Assembly (NCBI GenBank): GCA_001936135.1
Contig: CP012820.1
Span: forward strand, 1,674,001-1,738,000
Length of the DNA stretch: 64,000 nucleotides
Reading direction: 5' to 3'
DNA from: Saccharomycopsis fibuligera x Saccharomycopsis cf. fibuligera
Lineage: Eukaryota; Ascomycota; Saccharomycetes; Ascoideales; Saccharomycopsidaceae
This document shows positions 30,448 through 41,600 of this stretch, in pieces. The translations under genes and the position numbers were made by a program. Positions within the stretch are counted from its first letter, which is position 1, and the number at the start of each line of letters is the position of its first letter. The notes beneath the pieces were generated by a model, which was given only the letters and a program-made list of their open reading frames with translations, was not told where the DNA came from and did not search any database.

Positions 30448-31278
30448 TAACGCCAAAAACCTTGAGCCCCACAGACAAAACAGCAGTGCGCTCGCTGTGG
30501 GTGACCACCCTGAGCCCTCTGCGGGTCACCCGCCCCACCGCGAGAGCCGCCGCGGCGGGTACGCCAGGCGGCAAGCGACTGTGCCGCATCGCACAGGTGC
30601 CTCTCCGCGATACGCCGTGTTGAGCAGCTCTAGCGGGTCCCAGCAGTACGGCTGTAGTTGCGTAGCTGCCGGCGTCTGCCGGCGTCTCAGCGCTTGGACG
30701 GCTACAGGGCTCAAGAGTTGAAGATTAGACAACATACGCCACATGGGGGAAAGCCAGAAAGCCAGAAAGCCACGAAGGTTTCTGCTCCGTGGCTTGTGCT
30801 GCACACTGTCAACGAGCAGCTTAGCACTGTGGGCAACAGGACATACAACTCGCAGGAGGGCGCATTCCGGATCAGACAGGCTAATCACGGCAAAATGACT
30901 GATTGGATGACGGCTGATTGTTGTCGTATTGCGGGCTGATTAATGGAGAGAAGCATCGAAGCTTTTTAAGCTGAGGAGCGCCAACTACAATGCCGTAAGC
31001 GTCGCAACGGAGAAAAGAGATAAAAAGGAATATCGCCGGTAAGAGGCGGTGTGCGATGCCCACACAGCGCCGAGAGCGAGCTGGTATTGACATACGGTGT
31101 CACTGTGACCGAAAGACGCAGTCGCTGTTCTTCGGTCACTGCGCTTGCATCGTTTTGTAATTGAATTGTTTCTGCAATAATGTGTCAATATCATCATCGC
31201 TGATCCCTCTTAATTGAGCAAAGTTATTTGTTACTGGCACTATTATTAGTCGCAGTCGCAGTCGCAGTCGCAGCCGCT

Positions 31279-31284
31279 CACGTG
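31279..31284. promoter_or_regulatory. CACGTG E-box
   Basis: CACGTG, preceded by T, 247 bases before the lipase ATG. This core is bound by Cbf1, Tye7 and other bHLH proteins in yeasts. A 6-mer alone is weak evidence. Confidence 0.3.
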
Positions 31285-31530
31285 CCCTGCCCTGATACCG
31301 GAGCCAGCGGCTGAGATTTTCTCTTTTCTGTTTGTCAATGTTACCAGGCAAAACTACCTTCTATCGGCAGGCAAGTATTAACACAAAGCTCCAACGAGCC
31401 AGCAGCCAGCCAGCAGCCAGCACAGACGCCGAAGTTCCAAATGTCAGTATAGCAGTTGCCCGTGTATGGACCCACCTACAAATGCACTACAGATTCTACC
31501 ATCTTGTGAAGTCGAACACAGTCGCAAATT

Positions 31531-34500
31531 ATGTTTGAGTTCAATTCCACCTCTGAACTGCCCCTCTTCAAACACACAAATTATGTCAAGATTGGCAAGT
31601 TCTACAGGTATACAATTACTTACAGAGTGCGGCGGTCTGAATTAGAGTCGGCGCCTAAACAATTGCTGCTCAGAGTGAAAAACCTAGAGAGCCCTGCTAA
31701 AAGATTGCTATATCTCTTGGGCCCTTACATCATCTACGCCCAGCTATTACCGCACAACTTTAATGAGGTATTGGAATCCAATGTTGAGCCAGATGACGAG
31801 CGTCTAATTCAACTTAAACCTAACATACATCCAGGAAACAGCTTCCACGCGTCTCTCAATTTAAATGGGAACGCCTTGGTATCTCGCGAGAGCAACAATG
31901 AAAGTACTGGAACCCCGTCGGAATTTCTCGAATACAAATGGAGACTCGACATATTGTCTCAGGCGCTTCTTTCTCAGTTCGTAAAAGTGGATTTTGAGGT
32001 TCAGATCAACAAAGGCTCGTTGAGCGAGGACAGCCTGAGTGACTATAGCAATAATTATACTGATAACAGTAACGCGAACGGAATTAGCAGCGGCAATGAT
32101 GACAGCGCCGCTGCGTCGCCTAATATAATTGGTCTAGGATCACTCAAATCACTCTTGCCAAGACCCTCTTCGCCGTCAATTACGAGTCACACAAGCTCGC
32201 CTACGCATACATCAGGTACTCAAGAATTCAGTGCAGCAAACAACATCTCCGTCAATAGTCCTAATATAACGGTTGATGTAGAAAGCTGCGACGACATATG
32301 GAATAAGCCTCCCCCTAGGCCAGACCAACCCATACACTTGGTAGTCTTGACCCATGGTATTTACTCAAACGTTGGGTGTGATTTGCTTTTCCTCAAGGAA
32401 AAACTAGAATCCGTCAACGCAGACAATGAAAACATCATGGTCAGAGGGTACCATGGTAATGTGGCAAACACCGAAAAGGGCATCAAATGGTTGGGTATTA
32501 ATTTAGCAAACTTCGTCGACGGATTAATTAACGATCCCCATTATAATATTGATAGGATATCGTTTATCGGACACTCACTCGGAGGAGTGGTTCAATCGTT
32601 TGCAATATACTACATGCTTAATTACCAAGGCTATAAAACTGGCAATATCAGATACTCTAAAAATTTTGCACAATATGTTCACGAGTTCCATTTTACAGAA
32701 AAGTCAGCTGTGGATAAAAACACCGCAGGTTTAACGAAGAGAGTTTTATTGAAGCATATTCGACCTATTAACTTTATTACTTTGGCCTCTCCGTTACTCG
32801 GCACTCAGAGTGAGTTTGCTAATTTAATTAATCTTGGGTTGGAATTTGGGTCACTTGGTAAATCAGGGAAAGACTTATCATTGAGAAACAGATATTTTTC
32901 AAAATTCACGTTGACTCCAGACGAGACGCCCACCCACCTTCTTTTGAAACCATTGTTAGAAATCATACCTCTAGATTTAAAGTTTCACTATTACTTGAGA
33001 AATTTCAAAAACAGAACAGTCTTTGCTAATGTATTGAATGATGGAATTGTCCCTTTGAAAACTAGTGCTTTGCTTTACTTGGACTACAAAAGTTTGTCGA
33101 TTGTAGAACATTTGAGAAAAATTGCTAAATTGCATGAAGAAGTTAAATCAAAGCCTGGTATTTCTGATCTGGAAAAGGCCCAACTTGAGAAGGAGAATGA
33201 TGAGACAACGCTTCAGTCGCGTATGGGTTCGACCGAAAATAAAGAACGAGAATCAAGGCTATCTAGACTACGACTGAAAACTCACAAAAAGGAGAAACTG
33301 AATGTTGGCGTTATTCCTGAAGATGAGCAGGATACTGGTGGCACCAATCTAAGAAAGCCTATTTTGGGAGCACCAGTAGATGATACAAAAATAAACGGAG
33401 ATCGAAGCAAAGAGAATGATCCAAAAGTAAGCGGTGGCAGCGACGAGAAGTCTTGGATCAGAGAAAAAAAGGCTCCTTATCAAGATAATAATTATCAAGA
33501 TAATAATTATCCTGAAAATTTTAAACCGCATTCCAGATCAACAACAGGAAGTAACAGCAGCTCCAAAAAATCTCTATTAGTCCGTAATCCCTCTTCATTG
33601 AGCTCATCAATCATAAAAAGTCCGAAACTCAAAAAGAAACAAAAGCAAATACAGCGAATTCAAACACTTACTAAATCAAACAAACTGAGCAAAATAACAC
33701 ATAGTAATGACAATGATGAAATCGCTTTCACCGAAATAAGTCAAAAAGTTGACGATCTATTCAATAAAAAGTTAGACGAACATAGCGCGGAGAGTGGAAG
33801 TTCAACTAACTCTTCGCAGTTGCTAGGCCGTAACGGTGCCGGTGCGACCAATGGAAATCAAGGTGAAGCTGAACAATTAGAAAAACAGATTTACGCACCT
33901 CCTCAAAGTTCGTCAATTTTGTCTGCAATCAATGTGTTACTATCTCCCGAACCAAAGAAAGACTTCTTCAAGAATTTCAAACCAATCAATCAGTCCGATA
34001 TAAGCAAGTTATTGAGTGACTTGAACTTGAATGATAATGATGACGTTGATTTTTCTGGCCAAAATGAGAACGGCACAGTCCATGGCAAACCGAATAATAA
34101 ACAATTAACAAAGGGTGTTATTGATAATCAAGTGATTGTTCATGATAAAGTTTATACCTATGACGAATTGCCTCCGCCTTACTTGAACAAGGTCAGTGCT
34201 TCCAAAAAATTAGGGAGACTATATTCGACTATTTCTGCCCATGAAAAGAACAACGGCAGAGATAAGGTTATTGACGGCAAATCTCTGTCGTCCAAATCAG
34301 AGACAGCAGCCAAGAGAACCATTTCTGACAAGCAGAATACATTTATGAATAGAAAAGTACTAAAAATGAGAGCATTTCCAGATGATATTATTCAGACAGA
34401 GCATAAAGACAACCCTTTTTTGTATTCATCAAAAAGATCCAACATTTTGATTAGGAAACATTTCAAATCAAAGCAACTAGCAGAAAAAATCGCACGGTTG

Positions 34501-34941
34501 TACCAGTTTGATAAGCCGTGGCGAAAAGTTCTAGTAAACTTGCGACCTGATGCGCACAATAACATTATAGTTAGACGGCAGTTCGTCAACTCATATGGCT
34601 GGAATGTAATAAACTATTTAGCAGCTATTTTTGACTACGAGGGTGCGATTGATGCCAAAGAGGCACAACAAGTTTTGGATGCCACAAGGAAGATCGATAG
34701 CTTAGAGTCGGTTTACTTTGATGCTAGCGCTTCGCCGATTGCTGAGAGTTTTGTAAATTTTCTCAAGTCGCCACTTTCGGGCACACCCAAGTTTGAGGAA
34801 GGTGACGACGTTGATAATAATGAATTTCCAGATGGCGGCGAGCTTGAGAGTGAGAGTGAACTAAGTAGTCAGAAAAGTGGAAATGCTAGCGATGATAACA
34901 AGAGTGACGAATCTGTGGGCGAAATTACGTATGATGATTGA
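31531..34941 (+). CDS. ROG1-family (DUF676) lipase-like protein
   Basis: Encodes 1136 residues. The N-terminal 100 residues (KIGKFYRYTITYRV; LLYLLGPYIIYAQLLPHNFN) and the alpha/beta-hydrolase core (HLVVLTHGIYSN near 267; catalytic-Ser elbow IGHSLGG near 346; ITLASPLLGT; NVLNDGIVPLKTSALLYLD) match the yeast ROG1/YDR444W/YDL109C family of putative lipases, which act on glycerolipids. The hydrolase core is followed by a long disordered Lys/Ser/Asn-rich region (about 560-920). A conserved-looking C-terminal block comes last (KPWRKVLVNLRPDAHNNIIV), then a very acidic tail. The core region thus keeps a Ser and a candidate Asp; the His is not assigned. It is longer than the roughly 690-residue yeast members because of the inserted linker. 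Neighbouring bHLH sites suggest possible lipid-linked control (inference). Confidence 0.8.
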   Translation: MFEFNSTSELPLFKHTNYVKIGKFYRYTITYRVRRSELESAPKQLLLRVKNLESPAKRLLYLLGPYIIYAQLLPHNFNEVLESNVEPDDERLIQLKPNIHPGNSFHASLNLNGNALVSRESNNESTGTPSEFLEYKWRLDILSQALLSQFVKVDFEVQINKGSLSEDSLSDYSNNYTDNSNANGISSGNDDSAAASPNIIGLGSLKSLLPRPSSPSITSHTSSPTHTSGTQEFSAANNISVNSPNITVDVESCDDIWNKPPPRPDQPIHLVVLTHGIYSNVGCDLLFLKEKLESVNADNENIMVRGYHGNVANTEKGIKWLGINLANFVDGLINDPHYNIDRISFIGHSLGGVVQSFAIYYMLNYQGYKTGNIRYSKNFAQYVHEFHFTEKSAVDKNTAGLTKRVLLKHIRPINFITLASPLLGTQSEFANLINLGLEFGSLGKSGKDLSLRNRYFSKFTLTPDETPTHLLLKPLLEIIPLDLKFHYYLRNFKNRTVFANVLNDGIVPLKTSALLYLDYKSLSIVEHLRKIAKLHEEVKSKPGISDLEKAQLEKENDETTLQSRMGSTENKERESRLSRLRLKTHKKEKLNVGVIPEDEQDTGGTNLRKPILGAPVDDTKINGDRSKENDPKVSGGSDEKSWIREKKAPYQDNNYQDNNYPENFKPHSRSTTGSNSSSKKSLLVRNPSSLSSSIIKSPKLKKKQKQIQRIQTLTKSNKLSKITHSNDNDEIAFTEISQKVDDLFNKKLDEHSAESGSSTNSSQLLGRNGAGATNGNQGEAEQLEKQIYAPPQSSSILSAINVLLSPEPKKDFFKNFKPINQSDISKLLSDLNLNDNDDVDFSGQNENGTVHGKPNNKQLTKGVIDNQVIVHDKVYTYDELPPPYLNKVSASKKLGRLYSTISAHEKNNGRDKVIDGKSLSSKSETAAKRTISDKQNTFMNRKVLKMRAFPDDIIQTEHKDNPFLYSSKRSNILIRKHFKSKQLAEKIARLYQFDKPWRKVLVNLRPDAHNNIIVRRQFVNSYGWNVINYLAAIFDYEGAIDAKEAQQVLDATRKIDSLESVYFDASASPIAESFVNFLKSPLSGTPKFEEGDDVDNNEFPDGGELESESELSSQKSGNASDDNKSDESVGEITYDD

Positions 34942-36410
34942 CACGTTAATTAATTATTGACCACATATTCGAGATATTGCCGTAAGTTGTTATCAAGTAT
35001 TGTTTACTGTAGCGCAAAACATTCTCTCCTATGCTATTCCGTTTTCATGGCATAATCGTGAATCGTCGGCAAAAAAGTTTTACAAACTCGTATAATATCC
35101 AGGCACCGTTCTTCCACTCTTCTCATTTTTTTTTTCAACACAAGCAATACCCATGAATTCCGTGGGAGGAGAAAACATACTTCAATTAAAATTGGCTTAA
35201 AAAAGCTCCCTCGTCCCTCAGGTATTCATAAACAAGTGGCAACGAACGGATCTCTAAGAATCCGTCGATGATATCATCTCCAAGAAAATGGGTCAGACCT
35301 GAAATATGATTAAAATGACAAGAACGCTAAAAAGTACTCATTTCTCTACTGACTTCGTATCCCTTCTTTTCTTTCTCGTGATATTTGTTCCATATATTTT
35401 ATCTTCCTGGGCATACCAGGTTTCGCAGTTGAGCGCTTCTTTTCCACATGCATGCATTAACGTTGGCACGCATCATAAACATCAACAGGCCCCTGCAGGG
35501 CCTTCTGCACATACTAATTTATTGTTCCTCAAAATAACTAATGATTGCAATCAGTTGAACTCTGTCAGTACTCTCAATTTATAAGACTTATGCATCGGCC
35601 TGCCGCATTATGTGTCTCTAGATAACAAAGCCTATGTCGGTCATAAGTTCAAGTGGCTTATTACTTTCAGCGGCCTTTGTGCAATGAAGGTGTGCTTACC
35701 AAAGAAAAAAGAAGAAAGCGAATGCTGCTAATAGAAATGCTAGCCACATAGCAGCCATAAATTAACAGCGAGCAACTAATCATATCTATGTTCCTGTCAC
35801 AGTTTGCTTACCTATTATAATGCGTTGAGTTAATGATCGGGTCTTGGCGCTAGGCGGCCATTGCATTTAGGAAAAAGAAGGTAATATGAAATCAAATCTA
35901 AAATAGCTAAATTTAGAAGGCCGCCGTTTCATTTAGACTCAAACTAGTAGAATATACGTTACCGTTAATTGTAGAAGCGTATGAAACGGTTAAATAAGCG
36001 ATACTTTAGCCAAAAGGAATTCTCGTTTTTAGAGAACGTTCGATTGAAATAGAACCTTCCAGACAGAGTTGTGGACCATGGAGTTATTGGAATTAGATTA
36101 AGACCGCACTATTGAAAATGAACTTTTGTTATCATTGTTTCATCTTTTTCATTGGTTTCCTATAGACGCTTACTTCTTTAGATGAAGGTCCGTAGAAGCA
36201 CGGGTTTCAATTTACAACACGAAAATTGTCAACAGCAAACAAACTAATGTACATTTATTGCACAGAAACGGAATGATAATCTTAAAATGAAAGCCGACTG
36301 CAAAAAAGAAAAAAAAGGCTTGAGAAGTAAGCTGATGCGTATAGTAAGAGCCCTAACTTTATATAAATTGTGAACTTTTTAAAGATAATTTTTGTGAGCT
36401 TCTAAGCTTG
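34942..36410. other. Intergenic, convergent lipase/DDT genes
   Basis: 1.47 kb between convergent stops, long for a terminator-only region in this yeast. A 92-codon frame at 35306-35584 has one hydrophobic stretch (FVSLLFFLVIFVPYILSSWA) and could be a small secreted or membrane protein, but nothing else supports it. No RNA gene recognised. Confidence 0.4.
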
Positions 36411-38330
36411 TCAAGCTCTGTTGGCTTGATCCAGAGGGGACCCTAATGTTTGTGCTTGGGTTTCATCAGTTGGCTGCTGCTCAGTTGGCTGCTGCTCAGT
36501 TGGCTGCTGCTCAGTTGGCTGCTGCTCAGTTTGAATTGCACCACCGACTTTATTTGCAGAATTTTCTTTGTCTTCATATCCCAGGACTGGCTGCTGAGCT
36601 TTCAAATCAGCATTAACTAGAGAGGCAGATTCAAACTTTTTAGCCTCAACTTGCGGCAGATGACCAACTGCTTCATGCTCATGTTTGGCTGGCCTATCAT
36701 CTGTCATGAAACCATCCGCAGTTTCTGATTCCTGCTTGTATTGCTTGACAGGATCCGGAATATCCAGCTTGGCCGACTTTGGCTCGGCTTGATCCATAGC
36801 TATTGTCTCTCTTTGGTCTTTGACGGGCGCACCATCAGTCATATCAGTTACTATTGGTGGTTCTGCTGCTAGTACTGCAGTAGAAATTTGACGTGTAGCA
36901 TCTGAACCTTCAATAATCGTTTCTCCATTATTTACAGAAACGGAATCTTGTATTTCAGTACCATTTGCGGCTTTTGTTAGCTCTTGTTGTGCAACATAGA
37001 GACTTTCTGATGGTTCCAGACCAATTTGCTTGTCTCCATCAAACGGGGTGGGGCTTTTAGAAGCCCCACTAGTCCCTCCCTGTCTCTTTGAAGCTCTTTG
37101 TTCTCTCTCGAGTTTTGCGCTAAGTTCTTGTTCCTCTTTGATTTTTATTCTTTTAGCAGCTCTTAATGCTGCACCTTCTCTAATAAGTCTTTCTTTTTCG
37201 GCTCTTTTTTCTTCTTCTTCCTGCTTCTTACGTTCTTCTTTCTGTTGTAATCTAGAAGAACGCTTTCTGTTAACAAGAAGATTTTGCATGTTTCTTTCTC
37301 TGAGTCTGTGTTGATAGTTCTTCTTCCATTTCATTTCTTGAGTTGCTAAATCATTTAACATATTACTCAATAGGAGTCCTAAATTCTTAAGCTTTGGATT
37401 TTTCTTGAAATCTTGGATCAAATCATAAAGCTCATAGAAATTATCATTAAGACATTCCCATTTGAATTCTGGGTCTATGTTCTCTAACTCTTTTGCCGGA
37501 TCAAAATTTGCGAGCTTTTTACCACCACTTGGAATTTTGACCCTCTTGTTGAATATTAATTTTCTTTGGTACAATCTATTGTCATCTAAAAGGAAATATG
37601 AGCTCTCAACGATTGGTAGCTTTCCTTCGACTAAAGAGAAAATCGGATCTAGTCTCAAATCGACTGGTTTTTCAAATTTTTCAATAAATCTCTTAAAAAC
37701 ATCTAAGTAGCTAATTCTCATTATCAACGAGTATAAAATCTCAATTTTGAGTTCCAATGATAAAAAGTCAAAAAACCTTATTTTAGGCTTAGTGTATTGT
37801 TCTTTAGCTATTGGTTCTCCATCTTCTCCAATTTCTGTATTTTGATGAAGCTCAAACTCCTCATCCTTCATATCAGTATCCTCAGTAAAATCTGATAAGT
37901 CAATACCGTGCTTCTCAAGCAACGAGGTTAACTCATCGCCTAGCAAGATAACAATATTGTTATCAAACTCTTCAACTGCGCTGCTTCTAAAACCAGATTT
38001 TAGTAAATTATTCATGAGCGATAGCTTCAACCTGTTTAAAAACACAGGAGTGGAAAGACCAGACAATTCTTCTTCCCAGATATGTATATTAAAGCTGTCA
38101 TTACTAAGCTTAATTGCACCTCTAAAGACACTGAGCCAGTTGAACACAAAACTGTACTTCCAGTTGGATCGTAACGGCTTTAACATTGAATAATACGGAT
38201 CTCTTTCCGTGGGCAAATACAGCGGAAGTTTTGTCAATTGTGTTACTATTTCTTCATTGATTTGCTTTAACTCAAATGCGGGGTGACTAAGGTCTGAATC
38301 TGTTTTTGCAGCTCCTCTTTTAAAAGGCAT
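36411..38330 (-). CDS. DDT-domain protein, likely chromatin remodelling subunit
   Basis: Encodes 639 residues. Residues about 45-125 fit the DDT fold (NWKYSFVFNWLSVFRGAIKL, then FNIHIWEEELSGL and FLNRLKLSLMNNLL). WHIM-like helices may follow (LKIEILYSLIMRISYLDVFK; WECLNDNFYELYDLIQDFKK). DDT plus WHIM is the layout of ISWI-partner proteins such as Itc1, Ioc3 and Acf1, which suggests a nucleosome-spacing complex, but I cannot choose an orthologue. A long charged coiled coil (about 335-420, rich in K, R, E, Q) and a low-complexity C-terminal third come next. The tail contains four perfect PTEQQ repeats coded by 15-bp units at 36466-36525. Start is the first ATG. Convergent with the lipase gene. 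Confidence 0.6.
   Translation of the reverse strand: MPFKRGAAKTDSDLSHPAFELKQINEEIVTQLTKLPLYLPTERDPYYSMLKPLRSNWKYSFVFNWLSVFRGAIKLSNDSFNIHIWEEELSGLSTPVFLNRLKLSLMNNLLKSGFRSSAVEEFDNNIVILLGDELTSLLEKHGIDLSDFTEDTDMKDEEFELHQNTEIGEDGEPIAKEQYTKPKIRFFDFLSLELKIEILYSLIMRISYLDVFKRFIEKFEKPVDLRLDPIFSLVEGKLPIVESSYFLLDDNRLYQRKLIFNKRVKIPSGGKKLANFDPAKELENIDPEFKWECLNDNFYELYDLIQDFKKNPKLKNLGLLLSNMLNDLATQEMKWKKNYQHRLRERNMQNLLVNRKRSSRLQQKEERKKQEEEEKRAEKERLIREGAALRAAKRIKIKEEQELSAKLEREQRASKRQGGTSGASKSPTPFDGDKQIGLEPSESLYVAQQELTKAANGTEIQDSVSVNNGETIIEGSDATRQISTAVLAAEPPIVTDMTDGAPVKDQRETIAMDQAEPKSAKLDIPDPVKQYKQESETADGFMTDDRPAKHEHEAVGHLPQVEAKKFESASLVNADLKAQQPVLGYEDKENSANKVGGAIQTEQQPTEQQPTEQQPTEQQPTDETQAQTLGSPLDQANRA
36466..36525. 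repeat. Perfect 4 x 15-bp coding repeat
   Basis: TCAGTTGGCTGCTGC four times without a mismatch, coding for PTEQQ repeats near the C-terminus of the DDT-domain protein. Perfect identity suggests recent expansion. Confidence 0.9.
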
Positions 38331-38620
38331 TGTGAAGTATAATATCGAGATAAGTCATAGACAATACAGCGTAGTATCAATGCATTGTGGAAGCGATGAC
38401 GCCAAAACTTGATATAAAACTGACTGGAAAAATACACGGTTCTTAGCTATCTCAAAAGCTTCTCCGTGGTTACTAAAAATTACCCGCACACTTTAATGCA
38501 TGGTAATGCTAGTGTATGCGATTGTCATCTACACAAAATGCACAAACTGTGTCAATAGTTAAAATTACAGACAAACAGTTTCTAAAAAGTCATACATTAT
38601 AAAAACAATGTAAGTCTAAA

Positions 38621-41600
38621 TCATCGAGTAGTATGAGCATCATCATTAAAACTTTCATTGATAGGTGACAAAAAGTCAGCTGTAGTAGTTGTAGGGGCGG
38701 TAGTATTAGTAGTAGTATTAGTAGTAGCGTTTGCGGATTTGAGGAAGTCCTTGGATTTTAAGTAGGAATCGTGTTTTTCTTTGATGGAAACCTTGTCAAT
38801 ATCAATAACTTGATTAATAGGCTTAAAGCCACTGGAGTTAAATAGCGTAATTTTTCTACCATTATTTGAACTTATGAAATTATTTTGTGAAGGTAGAGCT
38901 TCTGAAAAGGGGAGACCACCAGGTTTAGGTTTTTTGGAGTAACTGTTGGATCTATACATCCGATTCTTTATGAGTTCAGATTCAGTTTTAGCAGAAAAGA
39001 TTTCTTTTCTACGATTGTCATAAACATGATATGATGTGTCAGGTTCAAACTCAAAATCTTCTGGAACAATGTTAATTTCATCTAGATATTCATCATCATT
39101 TTCAAAATAGTCATTGATGGTGTCTCCCTCATAAAAGCTCTCACAAGGAGCATCGCCTGCTCCACTATTTCCTTGACTAAGCCAAGAATATCTGTTACCA
39201 ATTTGTTCTTCTTCAAAGGTTTCAGATGAACTCTTAAGCAACAGCTTAACATCACCAGTGAGGTTTCTTCGAACGTTTTCTGCCAGATTATGACTAGTAG
39301 ACATCGAATCATCAATATTTTTTGGAGGTTTGGGATAGTCAACCGTGCCAACGAGCGATGTCTTCACATCGCTGGCTTCGAAGAAGGGATTGTTTTTGCT
39401 ATGGTTACCTTCCAGTTTAACGGACATAGTAGTACTCTTCTCCTTTGCTGAAATGAATTCTTTACTAGTGTTGACTGCTGTGTTTTTTATTTCATTTTGT
39501 GTTGGTAATGAGTTTTCAGAGTTGTGAACTTTGAGTTCCGCTAAGTCTTTTGCGAGCTCATTGTCAATATTGACAGTTTCTTCTTCCAACCTTGAGAGGC
39601 TTTGCAGCCCGTTACTATTGTCTCCCAGCACTTTTTGACTACCAACCCCAGTAGAATGGTATGCATTCAGCGTCGTCGAACTGTCATCCACTATTTTGGA
39701 GACAATATTGACTTGTGAGGCATAATTAGAATGTGATTCAATGGAAGTAAGTAAAGCATTGATGTCAAACTCCATTTTGATTTTATCATTTTTTGAGGTT
39801 TCTGTTTCAATGTTATCATTTTTTTTCAGTCCACGTTTCAGGTCCTCAATCAGCACTTCACTTACATTATCACTAAAATGATAATTTTTGTCTTTATTTT
39901 CATTTTTATCAAGCTCAAATTCCTCATTAATCAGCTCTGCTTTGTCATCGTCAAGTTCAGCTTTGTCATTGTCGAGCTCAGCTTTGTCATTGTCGAGCTC
40001 AGCTCCATCATCTTCAAGTTCGGCTTCGTCATTATCATCACCATTAACTTCATCCATTAAATCATCATACATGCCATCATCTTGTTCAGTATGTTCATCA
40101 TCAGAAAAAAGCTGCCTATTGAATAAGTGCTCAGTGTCGTCTGCCTCCTCATCATCGTAGTAATTCATATCTTCATTAAAATCTTCTTCCCCATATTCAT
40201 CAGCATTAAAATCATCCACGTACAACCCTTGTGTTGACTGGACATTATTTGCTTTCTCCCTCTCTCTCTCAGAGATGCTTTTATAGTACCTGATTGATAC
40301 GTTTCTACCATTTATCAAGTCCCTTTCGAAAGAGAATGTCAGTGAATTTGAATCAGTTAAACTTGTCTGTTCACTTCCGGTAGAGCGTTCCTCTTCCTCT
40401 TCTGCAATAATATTGCTCGAATTTACACTTTCTTTAATTGACACTTTCTTTGTTCCATTAGCACTGTCATGTTTTTTGAGTTTTTTCAATATCGACGCCC
40501 GCTTATCTGTATTTATTTGGATTACCGATGCACGATGATCTTCCACCACGCTAGCTATCGAAGATCTATTTTTGTCTGAACCTCCACTCTTTCTTTTGTA
40601 ATTTTTCACCTTATCAAAGACATTTTTCAAAGAATCTCTTTTACTGGTGCTCTTAGATGAATTGACCGAGTCTCGTTTAGAATCATGAATACTGCTATCA
40701 TCGTCTTCATCATCAGTATTGTTTATGCCTTCGGAAGTGGAGGTAGGTGATTTCGGACGGACGTGCAAAACCAGTACCTCGTCAATATGAGAATACAATG
40801 ATATCTGAGATTGTAGCTCATTAGTTGAACTTCCATCCTTTATAGAAATGGAACTACTCTCATTATTAACTTCTTGCCCCAAAAGTTTTTGCAAACTTTT
40901 ATTTCTTGCTTCTTCGTAAATGACCGGACTTTTTGCAGGATTGAAATTCCTCACTTTGTGCTTGAAATCATCCAATTCGGGTTGTAGGGTATGAGAGGGG
41001 ACATTAAGCTTCCTTTCCCATTCTTCTTTAGATAAGTACGGACTTCTTCTTGCAGGAATGCCTTCTTTTTCTACTGGTATATCTGAATGGTCAGGACTTT
41101 TTCTAGGAAAGCCTTGAAAAGAGGTAAACAATTCACCAGAAACTGTATCTTTATTAGTTGAATGTGAAGAAGTTGGAGAGTAATTATAGCGACTGGGTTT
41201 GGTTTCTAACTGTGCATTTACACCAAGTCCCACACCAGTATTCTGGGTTATTTTGGGTTCACCATTTGCTTGTACAGTTGGCGATGTCATATCCTGATTG
41301 TAATCTCTAAAGTAGAACTCGTCCTCTTCATCTCCGAAATGTCCACCGGAACTGTTAAATAAGCCGGGGCTTCCAGATACTGGGCCACCAGTAGTAGCTC
41401 CTGTCCACTGCTGATTCTTAGCAGCAGTAACAATATTGTTTGTATAATTTGTATGAGTTGAATCATATGTCTCTCTAGCAGACTCTCTTAGATTGGTGTT
41501 ACTGCTTCTTGAAAACAAGTTTTTTGGATACTTCAAAATCTTCTTTTTGGAATTACCTGGCGGATTTTCCAATGGAAAAGAGTATTGTTTGAAAAGCGTT

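Larger units (their letters stand above)
29937..31530. promoter_or_regulatory. Divergent regulatory region, bHLH gene/lipase
   Basis: 1.6 kb between divergent starts. It holds a GAGAT-type repeat (30206-30226), the palindrome TTTCACATGTGAAA at 30433-30446, an unusually GC-rich patch at about 30480-30620, a GTCGCA repeat at 31251-31274 and an E-box CACGTG at 31279-31284. Several 60-120 codon frames here overlap on both strands and follow the GC-rich patch. None resembles a protein I know. Confidence 0.5.

Noticed and set aside
30381-31351. Several overlapping frames of 60-120 codons in the GC-rich promoter region
   Set aside because: They overlap on both strands, lack family resemblance and arise from few stops in a GC-rich patch.
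35306-35584. 92-codon frame with a hydrophobic stretch
   Set aside because: No second line of evidence; lies between convergent genes and is not clearly longer than chance frames here.
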